Source of the DNA: Candidatus Melainabacteria bacterium
GTDB lineage: Bacteria; Cyanobacteriota; Vampirovibrionia; Obscuribacterales; Obscuribacteraceae
Reading direction: 5' to 3'
NCBI GenBank assembly: GCA_012965515.1
Contig: DTSE01000044.1
Span: forward strand, 1 to 42,939
Length of the DNA stretch: 42,939 nt
Shown in pieces: positions 7,482 through 16,162 of the stretch (position 1 is its first letter; every line of letters begins with the position of its first letter). Below the pieces are notes generated by a model, which saw only the letters and a program-made list of their open reading frames with translations, searched no databases and was not told the origin of the DNA. A program made the position numbers and the translations under genes.

Positions 7482-9167
7482 TTAATCCCTCTTCTCGTTT
7501 TCTCTGTTTTCTAGGGCAGCGACCATTCGTGAATTCGCCTGCGCCTTCTGAAAAGACTGGACGTATTTCAACAGGCGAACCGAAATCAATATAAAAACCA
7601 AATAGTAAAGAAAAACAACCCAGGCACCAATCTCTGGAAAACTGAGCACAGCCCATCGACATGATGAGAGGAGAGAAACTGCCCACACCAAAACCTTCAA
7701 TGGCAGCGAGGCAAACCAATCAAGCAGGGTCGCAAGAAGGAGGATTGGACCGCTAATCATTGTGCCCGCCGGGCAAAGCAACACCACCAAAGATGACGCA
7801 AAGCCTGCCACCGTAACTGGTGTCACAACCAAGGATGCCAACAGATTTGCCGGAAGAAAGAGCATTCCGACCTGCTTGAAATAGAAGAGCTGCAAAGGCA
7901 ATACGCATGCTTGAGCAACGAAAACAGTCGCTAGACATTCCAGAACCAACCGCAGCCAACCACGAGATACACTCAACTTCAAAAGTTCTGAAACAGGAGA
8001 GACGATGAAAATGATTCCAGAAACCGCCGTGTATGAAAGCTGAAATCCGGGATCGGCGACTGAAAGAGGATCGACGATAATGCTTATGAAAAGCGCGGCT
8101 CCAAGCAACCCGGCAATGTGTACACGCCTTCCCAAGCTGCTGCAACCGATCGCCAGTGCGCACATCAGGCTGGCTCTGACTACCGAAGAGCTGTTGCCTG
8201 CAAAAGCAACGAAGACAGCCATCATAACGAAACTGAGGCAATTTCTCGGTATTGCAGAAAGCCCTAGAGTGCGGCAAACCCAGTGCGTAGAGAGCGTAAC
8301 AATGGTCAAATTGAATCCTGAAGCGGCAAGCACATGCGAGAGTCCGACACTTCTGAAGGAAGCAAGCAGCTCTTCATTCACTCCTACGGCCCTTTCACCG
8401 AGCACCATAGCGGCCAGTAGAGAACCAATCTCCGTGCCAAGATTACTGATATGTGCAGCGATCAATCGACTGCGTTGCACTTCGATAAAGTCACAAAATG
8501 TCTCGCATATCCTCGATACCAAAGACAGACTGCTCTCTTGCGGTAAAAGAGAAAAGTAGCCGCCCCGCTCGAGATAACACAGACTGGTAATACCTAGGCG
8601 CTGCAAATAGACAGCGTACCCGCGTCGCCCGTTGCTTTCGAAATCGCTCAGCGAAGCCACTCTTACTGAACAACGGAAGCGTGCTTTGCGTGAGAGTTTA
8701 TCTAACCAGGGCGCGTTTCTATGTATGAATAAGAGGGTGGCACCGTCACATTTTTCAACCGAGAATCGCCCTCTAAAGCGATTTCCGGCGTTTTTCACAG
8801 AGCATATCAAACGCACATTCTTGCTGCTGCGCTGAGGAAGAATCGAGTCGACCTGTGCCTCTACGCACACGTGGCGACCGGCAAATCTTGCCAGATCCAA
8901 ATCTCCTGCACGTGGCGTTCGCATACTCGTATAGATGAATCCGAACGCCGGCAGCAGCAGCAGAATTGAACACAGGAATACTCTTGTTTGGTTTCTTAAG
9001 GAGATTGGCAGCTCAATGCTTTCCGCAGATAAAAACAAGGCGCCCAAGAGAGGTCCAGTGAGAGATGGAAAAATCACCAGGTGCCAGCTCTGAAAACACG
9101 CGGCAACAAGCGCGCCGACTGCGAACTGCAGAGACGCGAGCAATAGAAATACAGGGGGTGTGAGCAT
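7482..9167 (-). CDS. comEC: ComEC/Rec2-like DNA-uptake channel protein, without nuclease domain
   Basis: A 561-residue multi-pass membrane protein. The N-terminus has several hydrophobic helices, followed by an OB-fold-like DUF4131 region (about 90-200). Then comes the 'Competence' channel domain with the family hallmark FRSVGLSHVLAASGFN, where other members have GLSHLLAISG. About ten membrane segments follow. ComEC proteins move single-stranded DNA across the inner membrane during transformation. Full-length members (about 750 aa) carry a metallo-beta-lactamase domain at the C-terminus that degrades the other strand; here the gene stops after the membrane part. Shorter forms of this type exist in other bacteria. 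The ATG at 9167 has a GGAGGA site. It stands alone, convergent with the preceding gene. Confidence 0.88.
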   Translation of the reverse strand: MLTPPVFLLLASLQFAVGALVAACFQSWHLVIFPSLTGPLLGALFLSAESIELPISLRNQTRVFLCSILLLLPAFGFIYTSMRTPRAGDLDLARFAGRHVCVEAQVDSILPQRSSKNVRLICSVKNAGNRFRGRFSVEKCDGATLLFIHRNAPWLDKLSRKARFRCSVRVASLSDFESNGRRGYAVYLQRLGITSLCYLERGGYFSLLPQESSLSLVSRICETFCDFIEVQRSRLIAAHISNLGTEIGSLLAAMVLGERAVGVNEELLASFRSVGLSHVLAASGFNLTIVTLSTHWVCRTLGLSAIPRNCLSFVMMAVFVAFAGNSSSVVRASLMCALAIGCSSLGRRVHIAGLLGAALFISIIVDPLSVADPGFQLSYTAVSGIIFIVSPVSELLKLSVSRGWLRLVLECLATVFVAQACVLPLQLFYFKQVGMLFLPANLLASLVVTPVTVAGFASSLVVLLCPAGTMISGPILLLATLLDWFASLPLKVLVWAVSLLSSCRWAVLSFPEIGAWVVFLYYLVFILISVRLLKYVQSFQKAQANSRMVAALENRENEKRD

Positions 9168-9306
9168 TTCCTCCTCCCCTTTCCGGTACTAGATTTACCT
9201 CAGCCAAATGGCCCTACTATTAGAAAACGTCGGCAAGAGGAAAAAAGTTCAATTCTGCACCTTAAAATTGAGAAGAGAGCAAAACCGAACCAGGAAGAGC
9301 GGAAAG

Positions 9307-9789
9307 ATGGCCAGCCGAGCAATGTCAAAAATACTGATTTTGACTGCGACTGCCTTTTCGCTTGCCGCTTCGGCGGTTTGCGCAAAAGCCTATCATCCGA
9401 CAGCACGCGAGATGATTAAGGGTGCCGAATTTATCGCGCTCGTTTCACTCGATGAGCCTGTCAAGCAAGAGACAATCGGAAAATGGACATACGGTGAAGT
9501 CTCCACTGCTCGCTTGAGCAAACAGATCAAAGGAAAACTTCCGGAGAAGTTCAAAATCTACTCGCGCGAGAATTTCAAGTGCGCTCAATGCTACTTTCCT
9601 AAAGGAGACAACCTGGTCTTTCTAAAAAAGGACCAAGACCTGTTTGTTGGTCAGGCATGGAACATCTCTTGCCTGCCCGTATCCGATCACAAAGTCGCTT
9701 GGTTCTCAAATCTCGATCTAAACAAAAGCGATTCGCTGTCGAACCTCAACGATTGCATCAAACAAATTCAATCCGAACTGAAGAATTGA
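9307..9789 (+). CDS. Exported small protein, possibly NTR/TIMP-like fold
   Basis: A 160-residue protein with a signal peptide (MASRAMSKILILTATAFSLA, cleavage near VCAKA). The mature part has the spacing of NTR/TIMP-like beta barrels: an early strand AEFIALVSLDEP, a central WTYGEVSTARLSKQIKGKLP strand pair, FKCAQCYFPKGDNLVFL, and a late Cys in WNISCLPV. The role in bacteria of such proteins is unclear and the match is by eye only. The ATG at 9307 has GGAAAG upstream; a second ATG at 9322 is possible. It is divergent from comEC. Confidence 0.65.
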   Translation: MASRAMSKILILTATAFSLAASAVCAKAYHPTAREMIKGAEFIALVSLDEPVKQETIGKWTYGEVSTARLSKQIKGKLPEKFKIYSRENFKCAQCYFPKGDNLVFLKKDQDLFVGQAWNISCLPVSDHKVAWFSNLDLNKSDSLSNLNDCIKQIQSELKN

Positions 9790-9859
9790 ATTGCCAAAGA
9801 CGCAGCCACACAGGCGCCTCATGATTGAAGCTGGATTATCTGAGTTAGAGCGCTTCCGT

Positions 9860-12715
9860 TTAGTGACGAATTTGCAGCGGGTTGTACTTGCCTTGATTCA
9901 TTTGCTTCTGGATATTGCTAGGCAATTTCGCATTGATTTCCTGAGCAATTTGATAGAGCTGGGCAACGTCAGGATTGTTCGGATCGAGTTGGTGAGCACG
10001 AGCGATGCAATCGAGAGCACCGTCGAAACCACGCTGCTGACCTGTCATATCTAATGCCTGACGGCCTGAGTTTGTATCTCCGCCGAGCAACTTGGATGCG
10101 GATTGCGGGTCTCCATCTTGCTTGGCGTAAGCGCTAGACAGGTAGATAGTGGCGAGATCGCGGAACAACTTGGCTTTGTAGCGGTTGTCTGTGGAATTCT
10201 GATTGGCTGCAATGGTGTTTCTGAGATCGACTTCGAGTTTAGCCATGTGCGTTGCATTCAGACCTTGCCCCCAATGTGCCAATTCCTTGACTGCCCCTGC
10301 CATATCGTGTTCGCCGTAAATCTTCGCTTCGTTAGCTTCGACGCGCTTCTTCACGTTGTCGATATCAGCAAGTTCAGATTGCTCGACTGTCTTGCCGGCG
10401 ATTTCTTTGCCAAGGTTGTCTTGCACTTGTTTCTTGGCGTTATCTAAATTGATGCGGGCAATGATGAAGTCTCTGGCAGCTTTGCCGCCCAAATCGAGAT
10501 TCTTGCCTTCCAATAGATAGGTAGGCGTATCGGTGATGGTCGGAACGTGGGTTCCATGTCCCAGGCGCGACTCTGCAAATGCTGTGGTCAGAATTGCTGC
10601 GCCACGATTGGCTTCCAGCATGCTGCCAAACTGACTGGTCGGCTTGGTGAGCCATTCGGTGCGATAGACTTGAAGCGCAGCTTCGCCTCTTGCACCCTTG
10701 GTCTTACCGTTGCCTTCCTTGAAGACATTCGTCCAGGCCATAATGCCGTGCGATTCATCGCCGGCGCCGAGAGCGCCGAACTTATTGATAGCATCATTCA
10801 TGGAGCCGTCGGTGCGACGCTTCGCATCTTCACCCAACAATTTGAATGCTTGGTCTTTCGTGTCCGACTGCGGCGCCGGATCGAGAATAGCGTTCTTAAG
10901 TCTGAATGCGGCCCAGGTGCCGGCCATGAGAGCGCCGCGCTTCCAGTTCAGTCCGGATTCCGTAGCGGCCTTCATCGGCAACAAGAATTCTGCACCGAGC
11001 AAGAGGGACTCGCCTGTGCTCTGACGGAAGTAGCGGCTGTATTTTGCCTGCTCGCCTTCCGGCAGGGATGCGCCGATCGTCTTACCGACAACCAGTGCAC
11101 CGACGCTGGTTGCAATCAGAGGTACTGTCTTTTTCGGTCCGGCCAAAAATGCCATAGGCACGAGAACTGAGTTGATGCTGTCGCCGATGCCATTGCCGTG
11201 GTTCTTACCGAAGAGCCACTTGTCGGCGTAGTGGTCGGCAATCATGACGGTGCCGGCAATACCAGCGCCTTTGATGAAGCTGGTTCCATAACGTCCGGCA
11301 GTTTCTTTGAACTTGCTCATGGCACTTACGTCTGCAACGCTGACGCCAGCTGCCTTTGCGGCTGTTTGATATTCTTGCAAGGCTGCCATTTCGCTGGCGG
11401 TGAAAAGTCCCTTTCCACCCGCTTCGGTCAAGCCCTTCTGAGCGTTGATTGCATCAGTGACGGTACGCAGTCTGGACGGCACCGCTTCGCTGGCTGCCAC
11501 AACCGGATTCTTCGAATCAGCAAGGAATTGGAATGTATCATGGCGCAACTTGGCCGCTTGTTGAACAGCTGAATTGGCGTTGAAGGCATCAACAACACCG
11601 GTTTGGACCTTGCCGCTCTTAACCGTTTCTTCCAGCATTTCTATTTCGGCTGCTGTGAAGAAAGGCTTACTGCCAGCGGTGTTTGCTCCTTTTACAGTTT
11701 CTAGAGCTTCTGCAATCGCGGTTCTGTTGCCTACTGACGAAGCCTTGGTGAACGGCTCCATCAATTTGGCTCTTTCGGTTGCTGTTTCGAGAGCTTCAAT
11801 TGTCGGCGCGTGGAAGCCCTTCATCTTAGAGGCGAGTCCATCAGCACCGTCGAGAGTCTTCCTAGCGAATTCCAGATCGGCTCTGTTCCATCTTGCCGGG
11901 TCGTGGTTGTCCTGCCAGTAACGTACAGCTCTTTCTCTAAAGGTAGTCGGCTCTGCCTTCGCATCCAACTTAACGGTGCTGCCTACCTTATCCATAATCC
12001 AGGGCACGGTGTGACGACCGACGATACCGCCCAAGCCGCCGGCGACCAGGTTGCCGCCCCAGCCGACTGTGTTGTAGTCGAGGGCTTGGTCTACGATTCT
12101 GCGCTTGTTCGCGATATCTTGCTGCTGCGGCGTCAGATTTTGCTGACGGCCATCGCCGGTCTGCTGCTGCTGACCAGGTACATTGGCCGGTCTATCCCAT
12201 GGATTACCTTGAGGCTGCGCCGGTCTTCTAAGAGGTTGACCGGTCAGCGGATCGACTTCGCCACCATTATTTTGTCCTGGTTGAACGACTGGACGCTCTG
12301 GTGGTCTTTGTTGATTGCCGTTCGGCGGCACTACAAGCGGCGAATCAGCGCCATATGGTTTTCTCCATTGCCCTTGCTGGTTCTGCGCTTGTGCTTGATC
12401 TTGTGGAGTTCCCTGTCTGTAAGTGGTGCCTACATCTCCGCCATATACCGCTCTCCACTGCCCATTATTGGCAGTACGCTGAGGATTCTGTACACCAGGA
12501 TTGTAAGTCTGTTGAACGTCGCCGCCGTACACGGCACGACCGCTGTTGCCGTAAGGCTTTTCTACTTGCCCTGGTTGATACTGGGCTCTTTGATAATCGC
12601 TCGGCTGCAAATTGGCATCAGCCTGCAAGGACGCGTTGCGGGCTTGCGTCGCCGCATCGTCTTGGCTTGCAGCTGGCTGCAGCTCGTAAGGGTTGTACTC
12701 AAGTCCGCCACCCAT
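9860..12715 (-). CDS. Large Gln/Pro-rich hypothetical protein with YGGDV repeats
   Basis: A 951-residue protein with no family I recognise. The start at 12715 has GGAGG eight bases upstream. Residues ~1-200 are low-complexity Gln/Pro/Asn/Gly and contain short repeats: RAVYGGDV twice (each preceded or followed by Thr/Tyr and Gln-rich spacers) and related EKPYGN and RKPYGADS. A long alpha-helical region follows. It holds Gly/Ala-rich stretches that may touch membranes (NLVAGGLGGIVG; MIADHYADKWLFG) and two similar helical blocks (KPFFTAAEIEMLEE and KGLFTASEMAALQE), an internal duplication. The last ~60 residues, with FDGALDCIARAHQLDPNNPD, fit a TPR unit. The overall look suggests a structural or secretion-related surface protein, which is inference. 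Confidence 0.72.
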   Translation of the reverse strand: MGGGLEYNPYELQPAASQDDAATQARNASLQADANLQPSDYQRAQYQPGQVEKPYGNSGRAVYGGDVQQTYNPGVQNPQRTANNGQWRAVYGGDVGTTYRQGTPQDQAQAQNQQGQWRKPYGADSPLVVPPNGNQQRPPERPVVQPGQNNGGEVDPLTGQPLRRPAQPQGNPWDRPANVPGQQQQTGDGRQQNLTPQQQDIANKRRIVDQALDYNTVGWGGNLVAGGLGGIVGRHTVPWIMDKVGSTVKLDAKAEPTTFRERAVRYWQDNHDPARWNRADLEFARKTLDGADGLASKMKGFHAPTIEALETATERAKLMEPFTKASSVGNRTAIAEALETVKGANTAGSKPFFTAAEIEMLEETVKSGKVQTGVVDAFNANSAVQQAAKLRHDTFQFLADSKNPVVAASEAVPSRLRTVTDAINAQKGLTEAGGKGLFTASEMAALQEYQTAAKAAGVSVADVSAMSKFKETAGRYGTSFIKGAGIAGTVMIADHYADKWLFGKNHGNGIGDSINSVLVPMAFLAGPKKTVPLIATSVGALVVGKTIGASLPEGEQAKYSRYFRQSTGESLLLGAEFLLPMKAATESGLNWKRGALMAGTWAAFRLKNAILDPAPQSDTKDQAFKLLGEDAKRRTDGSMNDAINKFGALGAGDESHGIMAWTNVFKEGNGKTKGARGEAALQVYRTEWLTKPTSQFGSMLEANRGAAILTTAFAESRLGHGTHVPTITDTPTYLLEGKNLDLGGKAARDFIIARINLDNAKKQVQDNLGKEIAGKTVEQSELADIDNVKKRVEANEAKIYGEHDMAGAVKELAHWGQGLNATHMAKLEVDLRNTIAANQNSTDNRYKAKLFRDLATIYLSSAYAKQDGDPQSASKLLGGDTNSGRQALDMTGQQRGFDGALDCIARAHQLDPNNPDVAQLYQIAQEINAKLPSNIQKQMNQGKYNPLQIRH

Positions 12716-13016
12716 GTGCGAAACCTCCAGAAATCTCTCCAATCTTGCGCTGGGGGGGCGACTCGGCTCGCCCTGACACTGTAGACATATTAGAGGCGCC
12801 TCACCGCCGGAACAATGCGTGTAATCCCCTGGGGCATGGGAGGATTCCCATCACCCATATTAACAATCGCTAATCAGACGCACAAACCTAGTCAGGCTGG
12901 GCAATTGGAATTAGCCCGCCAAAGCTCGGGATACTCTATTTCGGATAAAAAACGCAGTGAAAATCGTTTCCACTGAAACGCCAGGCGATTATCAGCTAAA
13001 AACTTGAAACCTCGGA
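12716..13016. other. Intergenic region with two hairpins
   Basis: This is the leader of the large YGGDV gene and the downstream region of dcd. It holds a small hairpin, ATGGGA (12836-12841), four bases, TCCCAT (12846-12851), in the leader of the large gene. A second hairpin near dcd is listed separately. I see no open reading frame of note. Confidence 0.45.
12958..12980 (-). terminator. Probable terminator of dcd
   Basis: On the minus strand, CGTTTC, a CACT-complement loop and GAAACG form a perfect 6-bp hairpin (12965-12980), followed by ATTTTC. It lies about 37 bp after the dcd stop. The stem is short, so this is a moderate call. Confidence 0.45.
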
Positions 13017-13592
13017 CTACTTGGCGCCGGCGGTGTTGTTCAGGTAATAGCGGCTGTGTGCTGCAGCAGGTTGCCCGTTGTATTTAGCATTCGGCTTGCG
13101 GTGATAGGGAGTATTGCAGACTGCGGTACGTGTGAAGACCATCTGGGCTATAGACATGCCGGCGTGCAATCGCACAGGTCTGTTGCCCACATTGACTATC
13201 TCCAGAGTGATCTGTGCCGGAGGATGGCTAAAACCAGCATCGATAAATCCGGCAGTTACGTGAACCATGACGCCGAGCCGAGCGAGACTGGACTTACCGG
13301 TGAGCTGGCCGACAATGTCGTCAGGAAGGCAAAACGCTTCCAAAGTCGCGCCAAGAATGAACTGTTGAGGCTTGATGACGATATCGTCATCGGTTACATG
13401 AACCAAACCATTGAGAACGGTTTCTGAATCATACGGATCGATGATCTGGTCGGCGGCCTCATGCCAGGAGAATTTGTCAGCCAGACGGACATCATAAGAA
13501 TTTGGTTGGATAAGCGCTTCGGAATAAGGCTCAATGATGAGCTTTCCTTCTGCTACTTCTTGCTTAATCTCATGATCAACCAGGATAGACAT
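13017..13592 (-). CDS. dcd: dCTP deaminase
   Basis: A 191-residue enzyme that deaminates dCTP to dUTP, feeding dTMP synthesis; some members also hydrolyse dUTP to dUMP. Family features are intact: QPNSYDVRL near 29-37, the substrate-binding GKSSLARLG (99-107), HVTAGFIDAGF (111-121), and the catalytic Glu in ITLEIVN (Glu131). The usual R in GRSS is K here, which other members also show. Of four clustered starts (GTG 13610, ATG 13607, 13595, 13592) I chose 13592, where homologues begin (MSILVDHEI) and AGGGA lies seven bases upstream. It lies 71 bp downstream of the nrdJ body on the same strand, so both may supply deoxynucleotides from one transcript. Confidence 0.93.
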   Translation of the reverse strand: MSILVDHEIKQEVAEGKLIIEPYSEALIQPNSYDVRLADKFSWHEAADQIIDPYDSETVLNGLVHVTDDDIVIKPQQFILGATLEAFCLPDDIVGQLTGKSSLARLGVMVHVTAGFIDAGFSHPPAQITLEIVNVGNRPVRLHAGMSIAQMVFTRTAVCNTPYHRKPNAKYNGQPAAAHSRYYLNNTAGAK

Positions 13593-13662
13593 CATCCGAT
13601 CCCTCATCACTTGCTGTGGTTCTCCGGCGCAAAATCTGCTTTTTTCCAGCAGTCAGGCCTGT

Positions 13663-15681
13663 TCAACACATAGTATAACCGCAGGAGTAGCACAGGCTGC
13701 AGCTCTCCTGCCGCGCCATGAATCCGCTTCCATAGCCACATTCCGGGCAATCGGATATCGAAGACATAGCTCTTTGCCGATCATTAGAGTTATTGAACAA
13801 CTGAGGCTCTTGAGAAGGTTCAAGAAAACTGATCGCTTTCAAACCAATGTACTTGGAAAAGCTGCGTTTGACCTGGGGACCTGTGACAGTCCCCGCAGCA
13901 TTAGCGCTTCGCGCTTTTTTTTGTGCGTTCTCCGATGTCTCGAGTCCTGGTCTTGGATTGACCGCTTGCGGCTGTTTCGCGCAGCCATTAGTGCCAAGCG
14001 TCGTTGAAGAAGAGGAAGAAGTGACGGTGCATTGAATTTCTTCAGCTCCCGTTTCGTCCGGAGAATCGCAACACTCACCGCGCCTGACTCCATTTCCAGA
14101 TTTCCGCGTCGATGCAATGTTTAAAACCTGGCGAGGGCGCGAATTGTCACGATAGACGGTGATACCTTTCAAACCGTCTCTCCAGGCTGAAAGATAAGCT
14201 TCTCTGACTTCCTCGACACTGGCACTTTCGCGGAAATTGATAGTCTTGGACACAGCGTTGTCTGTATGCCTTTGGAAGGCTACCTGCATTCGCACATGCT
14301 CCGAATACGAGATGTCGTGAGAGCAAACGAATAGCCGACGCACATCCTCGGGAACCGATTCATTGCCGGAGACGATGCCCGATTGAGCAATCTCTTGCAT
14401 CAAATCTTCAGAGTAAAAACCTCTCTCACGGGCGATTTCCTCGAAAAGCGGATTAACTTCAATCAGCTCTGTGCCTTCCATTACACGCCTAATGAAACAG
14501 ACAGCGAACAAAGGCTCGATACCAGATGTGGTACCGGCAATAATTGAAATGGTACCGGTTGGTGCAATCGTCGTCACCGTCGCGTTACGCATTGGCCGGT
14601 TGATTGATTTCCAGCGGCTGTACTGCCAATTTGGAAAGACTCCTCTTTCGCCTGCAAGTTTTTCAGATGCATCATGGGCGGTATCATTCATAAAACCCAT
14701 CAGCTCGTCGGCTTTCTTTTCCGACGCCTCGTCTCCATAGACGATGCCCATTAGAATCAGCGCTTCCGCCCATCCCATGATTCCCAATCCAATTCGCCTG
14801 TTATTAAGAGTCGCTTCTTCGATGAATTTGAGAGGATAACTGTTCGCCGAAATCACATCATCGAGAAAACGCACGGAGAGCTCTATTTGCTCTTTCAAAC
14901 GCGGATAATCGAAATCTCTCTTTTGACGGTCGACAAATTTTGCCAAATTGATCGAGGCCAAATTGCACGCATCGCCAGGGCCGAGCGGTTGTTCGCCGCA
15001 GGGATTTGTAGCTTCGATTTCTTCTGTTCCAGGAATTGCATTTCCTCTTTCATCGAAGGCCTCTTCAACAGGGTCGGAATTATTGATCCTGTCTATAAAA
15101 ATCAGGCCAGGCTCCCCTGTACCGTGAGCGTTTTCCACAATCTTGGAAAACAAATCGGCCGCCTTAACAGAGCGGACCTTCTTCTTTGAAGTCGGATGCA
15201 ACAAATCAAAGGCTTCATCCTTTTCCACCGCCTCCATGAATTTATCCGTGGCAGCGACGGAAATATTGAAATTATTGAGCCTGTCAGTATCTTGCTTACA
15301 AGAGATAAATGCCTCGATGTCGGGATGATCGACTCTCAGCATTCCCATATTGGCACCACGCCTGGTACCACCTTGACGTATTGCCTCTGTAGCAGCGTCA
15401 TATACGGTCATGAAACTTACCGGACCGGAAGCCACTCCAGTTGAGGATGCAACCCGATCGTTGGCCGGTCGTAAACGACTGAATGAAAAACCAGTTCCGC
15501 CACCGGTCTTATGTATAAGAGCGGCATTCTTGCATGTATCGAAAATACCCTCGAGTGAATCTGGCACAGGCAGCACAAAACATGCCGATAATTGGCCCCC
15601 TGCCTTGCCTGCATTCATGAGAGTCGGAGAATTGGGCATGAATGAGCAGCTATACATAGATTGAAAATAGCGATCAGCCAA
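13663..15681 (-). CDS. nrdJ: Class II (B12-dependent) ribonucleotide reductase, main open frame, N-terminus out of frame
   Basis: This frame encodes nearly all of an adenosylcobalamin-dependent ribonucleotide reductase, which makes dNDPs/dNTPs without oxygen. Seen: FMPNSPTLMNAG, LSACFVLP (active-site Cys), GGGTGFSFS, the catalytic loop NPCGEQPL, APTGTISIIAG, TINFRESASVEEV and GITVYRDNS. The C-terminal Cys cluster has CPECG, CSLC and CGYTMC, where redox-active cysteines are recharged. A Ser/Thr/Ala-rich linker (TSSSSSTT) precedes it. The frame has no good start: only a TTG at 15681 and an ATG at 15657, neither with a ribosome site. The genuine N-terminus lies upstream in another frame (next entry). 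The gene is therefore frameshifted, or the assembly has an error. Confidence 0.9.
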   Translation of the reverse strand: MADRYFQSMYSCSFMPNSPTLMNAGKAGGQLSACFVLPVPDSLEGIFDTCKNAALIHKTGGGTGFSFSRLRPANDRVASSTGVASGPVSFMTVYDAATEAIRQGGTRRGANMGMLRVDHPDIEAFISCKQDTDRLNNFNISVAATDKFMEAVEKDEAFDLLHPTSKKKVRSVKAADLFSKIVENAHGTGEPGLIFIDRINNSDPVEEAFDERGNAIPGTEEIEATNPCGEQPLGPGDACNLASINLAKFVDRQKRDFDYPRLKEQIELSVRFLDDVISANSYPLKFIEEATLNNRRIGLGIMGWAEALILMGIVYGDEASEKKADELMGFMNDTAHDASEKLAGERGVFPNWQYSRWKSINRPMRNATVTTIAPTGTISIIAGTTSGIEPLFAVCFIRRVMEGTELIEVNPLFEEIARERGFYSEDLMQEIAQSGIVSGNESVPEDVRRLFVCSHDISYSEHVRMQVAFQRHTDNAVSKTINFRESASVEEVREAYLSAWRDGLKGITVYRDNSRPRQVLNIASTRKSGNGVRRGECCDSPDETGAEEIQCTVTSSSSSTTLGTNGCAKQPQAVNPRPGLETSENAQKKARSANAAGTVTGPQVKRSFSKYIGLKAISFLEPSQEPQLFNNSNDRQRAMSSISDCPECGYGSGFMARQESCSLCYSCGYTMC

Positions 15682-15697
15682 TTGTTGTATCTCGACA

Positions 15698-15793
15698 TCA
15701 GTTTTGCCCCTCAGGCGTTTCTTTCAAACTGCCGTGCTCATCGCGCAGCAAGTAACGTTTTTCAAGAACCTTAAGGGCGTTTTGCGAAAACAT
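15698..15793 (-). pseudogene. nrdJ: Detached N-terminal piece of nrdJ
   Basis: From the ATG at 15793, with GGAGG six bases upstream, 31 codons read MFSQNALKVLEKRYLLRDEH and on to ETPEG, then stop at TGA 15698-15700. This is the classic opening of class II ribonucleotide reductases. Removing one base in the GGGG at 15707-15710 would join it to the main frame (GKTDVEIQQLADRYF). Family members normally have a further ~15-40 residues here (a helix like 'MFxRVAxxIA'), which are missing in either frame, so a small deletion with a frame change seems more likely than a single miscalled base. Confidence 0.75.
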
Positions 15794-15870
15794 ACGGCCC
15801 CTCCAACTCGCCCTACGAATTTTCATGGTCTTGCGGTTCGAAGCTCGACCAATTTTGCTGGCGTAAAAAC

Positions 15871-15905
15871 ATTATACTACATTTGTATGGCACTACATAT
15901 AGCGT
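15871..15905 (-). promoter_or_regulatory. nrdJ promoter with NrdR-box-like palindromes
   Basis: On the minus strand a perfect TATAAT lies at 15876-15871, about 80 bases before the nrdJ ATG. Directly upstream, 15905-15890 reads ACGCTATATGTAGTGC, matching 13 of 16 positions of the NrdR-box consensus ACACTATATATAGTGT as I remember it. The next 16 bases (15889-15874) share the GTAGT half but have a degraded left arm. NrdR represses ribonucleotide reductase genes by binding paired boxes over the promoter. The two 16-mers abut here, closer than the usual spacing. Confidence 0.6.
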
Positions 15906-16162
15906 AGCAACGCCTCGCGCATACAACATTTAGCGTTTAGAGCTTCCAAAACTCACTCAAAACTTCCTTTCAAATAGAAAAAACAGCCGAATCTCTCGCA
16001 AACCAGCATCAATCAAAGAGAAATCAGATCAGACCGCAGCGGGAATGTCTCAAACCATTGCCTAGCCAGGGATCTCAGACAGCCCTGCGAAAAACGGACG
16101 CACGAATATACTCAAGACGTCTAAAGACGGGCCTCGAAATTGTGCTTACCCCTGAGACAGGC
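15906..16162. other. Intergenic region, no gene seen
   Basis: This stretch separates the nrdJ promoter from the end of the ferredoxin-NADP reductase gene, both on the minus strand. I looked for a cobalamin riboswitch because nrdJ is B12-dependent, and saw no B12-box-like element. There is no strong hairpin and no credible reading frame. Confidence 0.45.

Noticed and set aside
11810..12784. 324-codon plus-strand frame opposite the YGGDV protein
   Set aside because: Antisense to a gene with GGAGG and coherent composition; no ribosome site and no family resemblance.
15698..15720. Programmed +1 frameshift in nrdJ
   Set aside because: The site lacks a rare-codon or stop-codon slip signal of known type, and residues are missing as well, so a lesion or assembly error is simpler.
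15794..16162. Cobalamin riboswitch before nrdJ
   Set aside because: No B12-box-like sequence or matching helices seen in the leader; the NrdR-like boxes explain regulation better.
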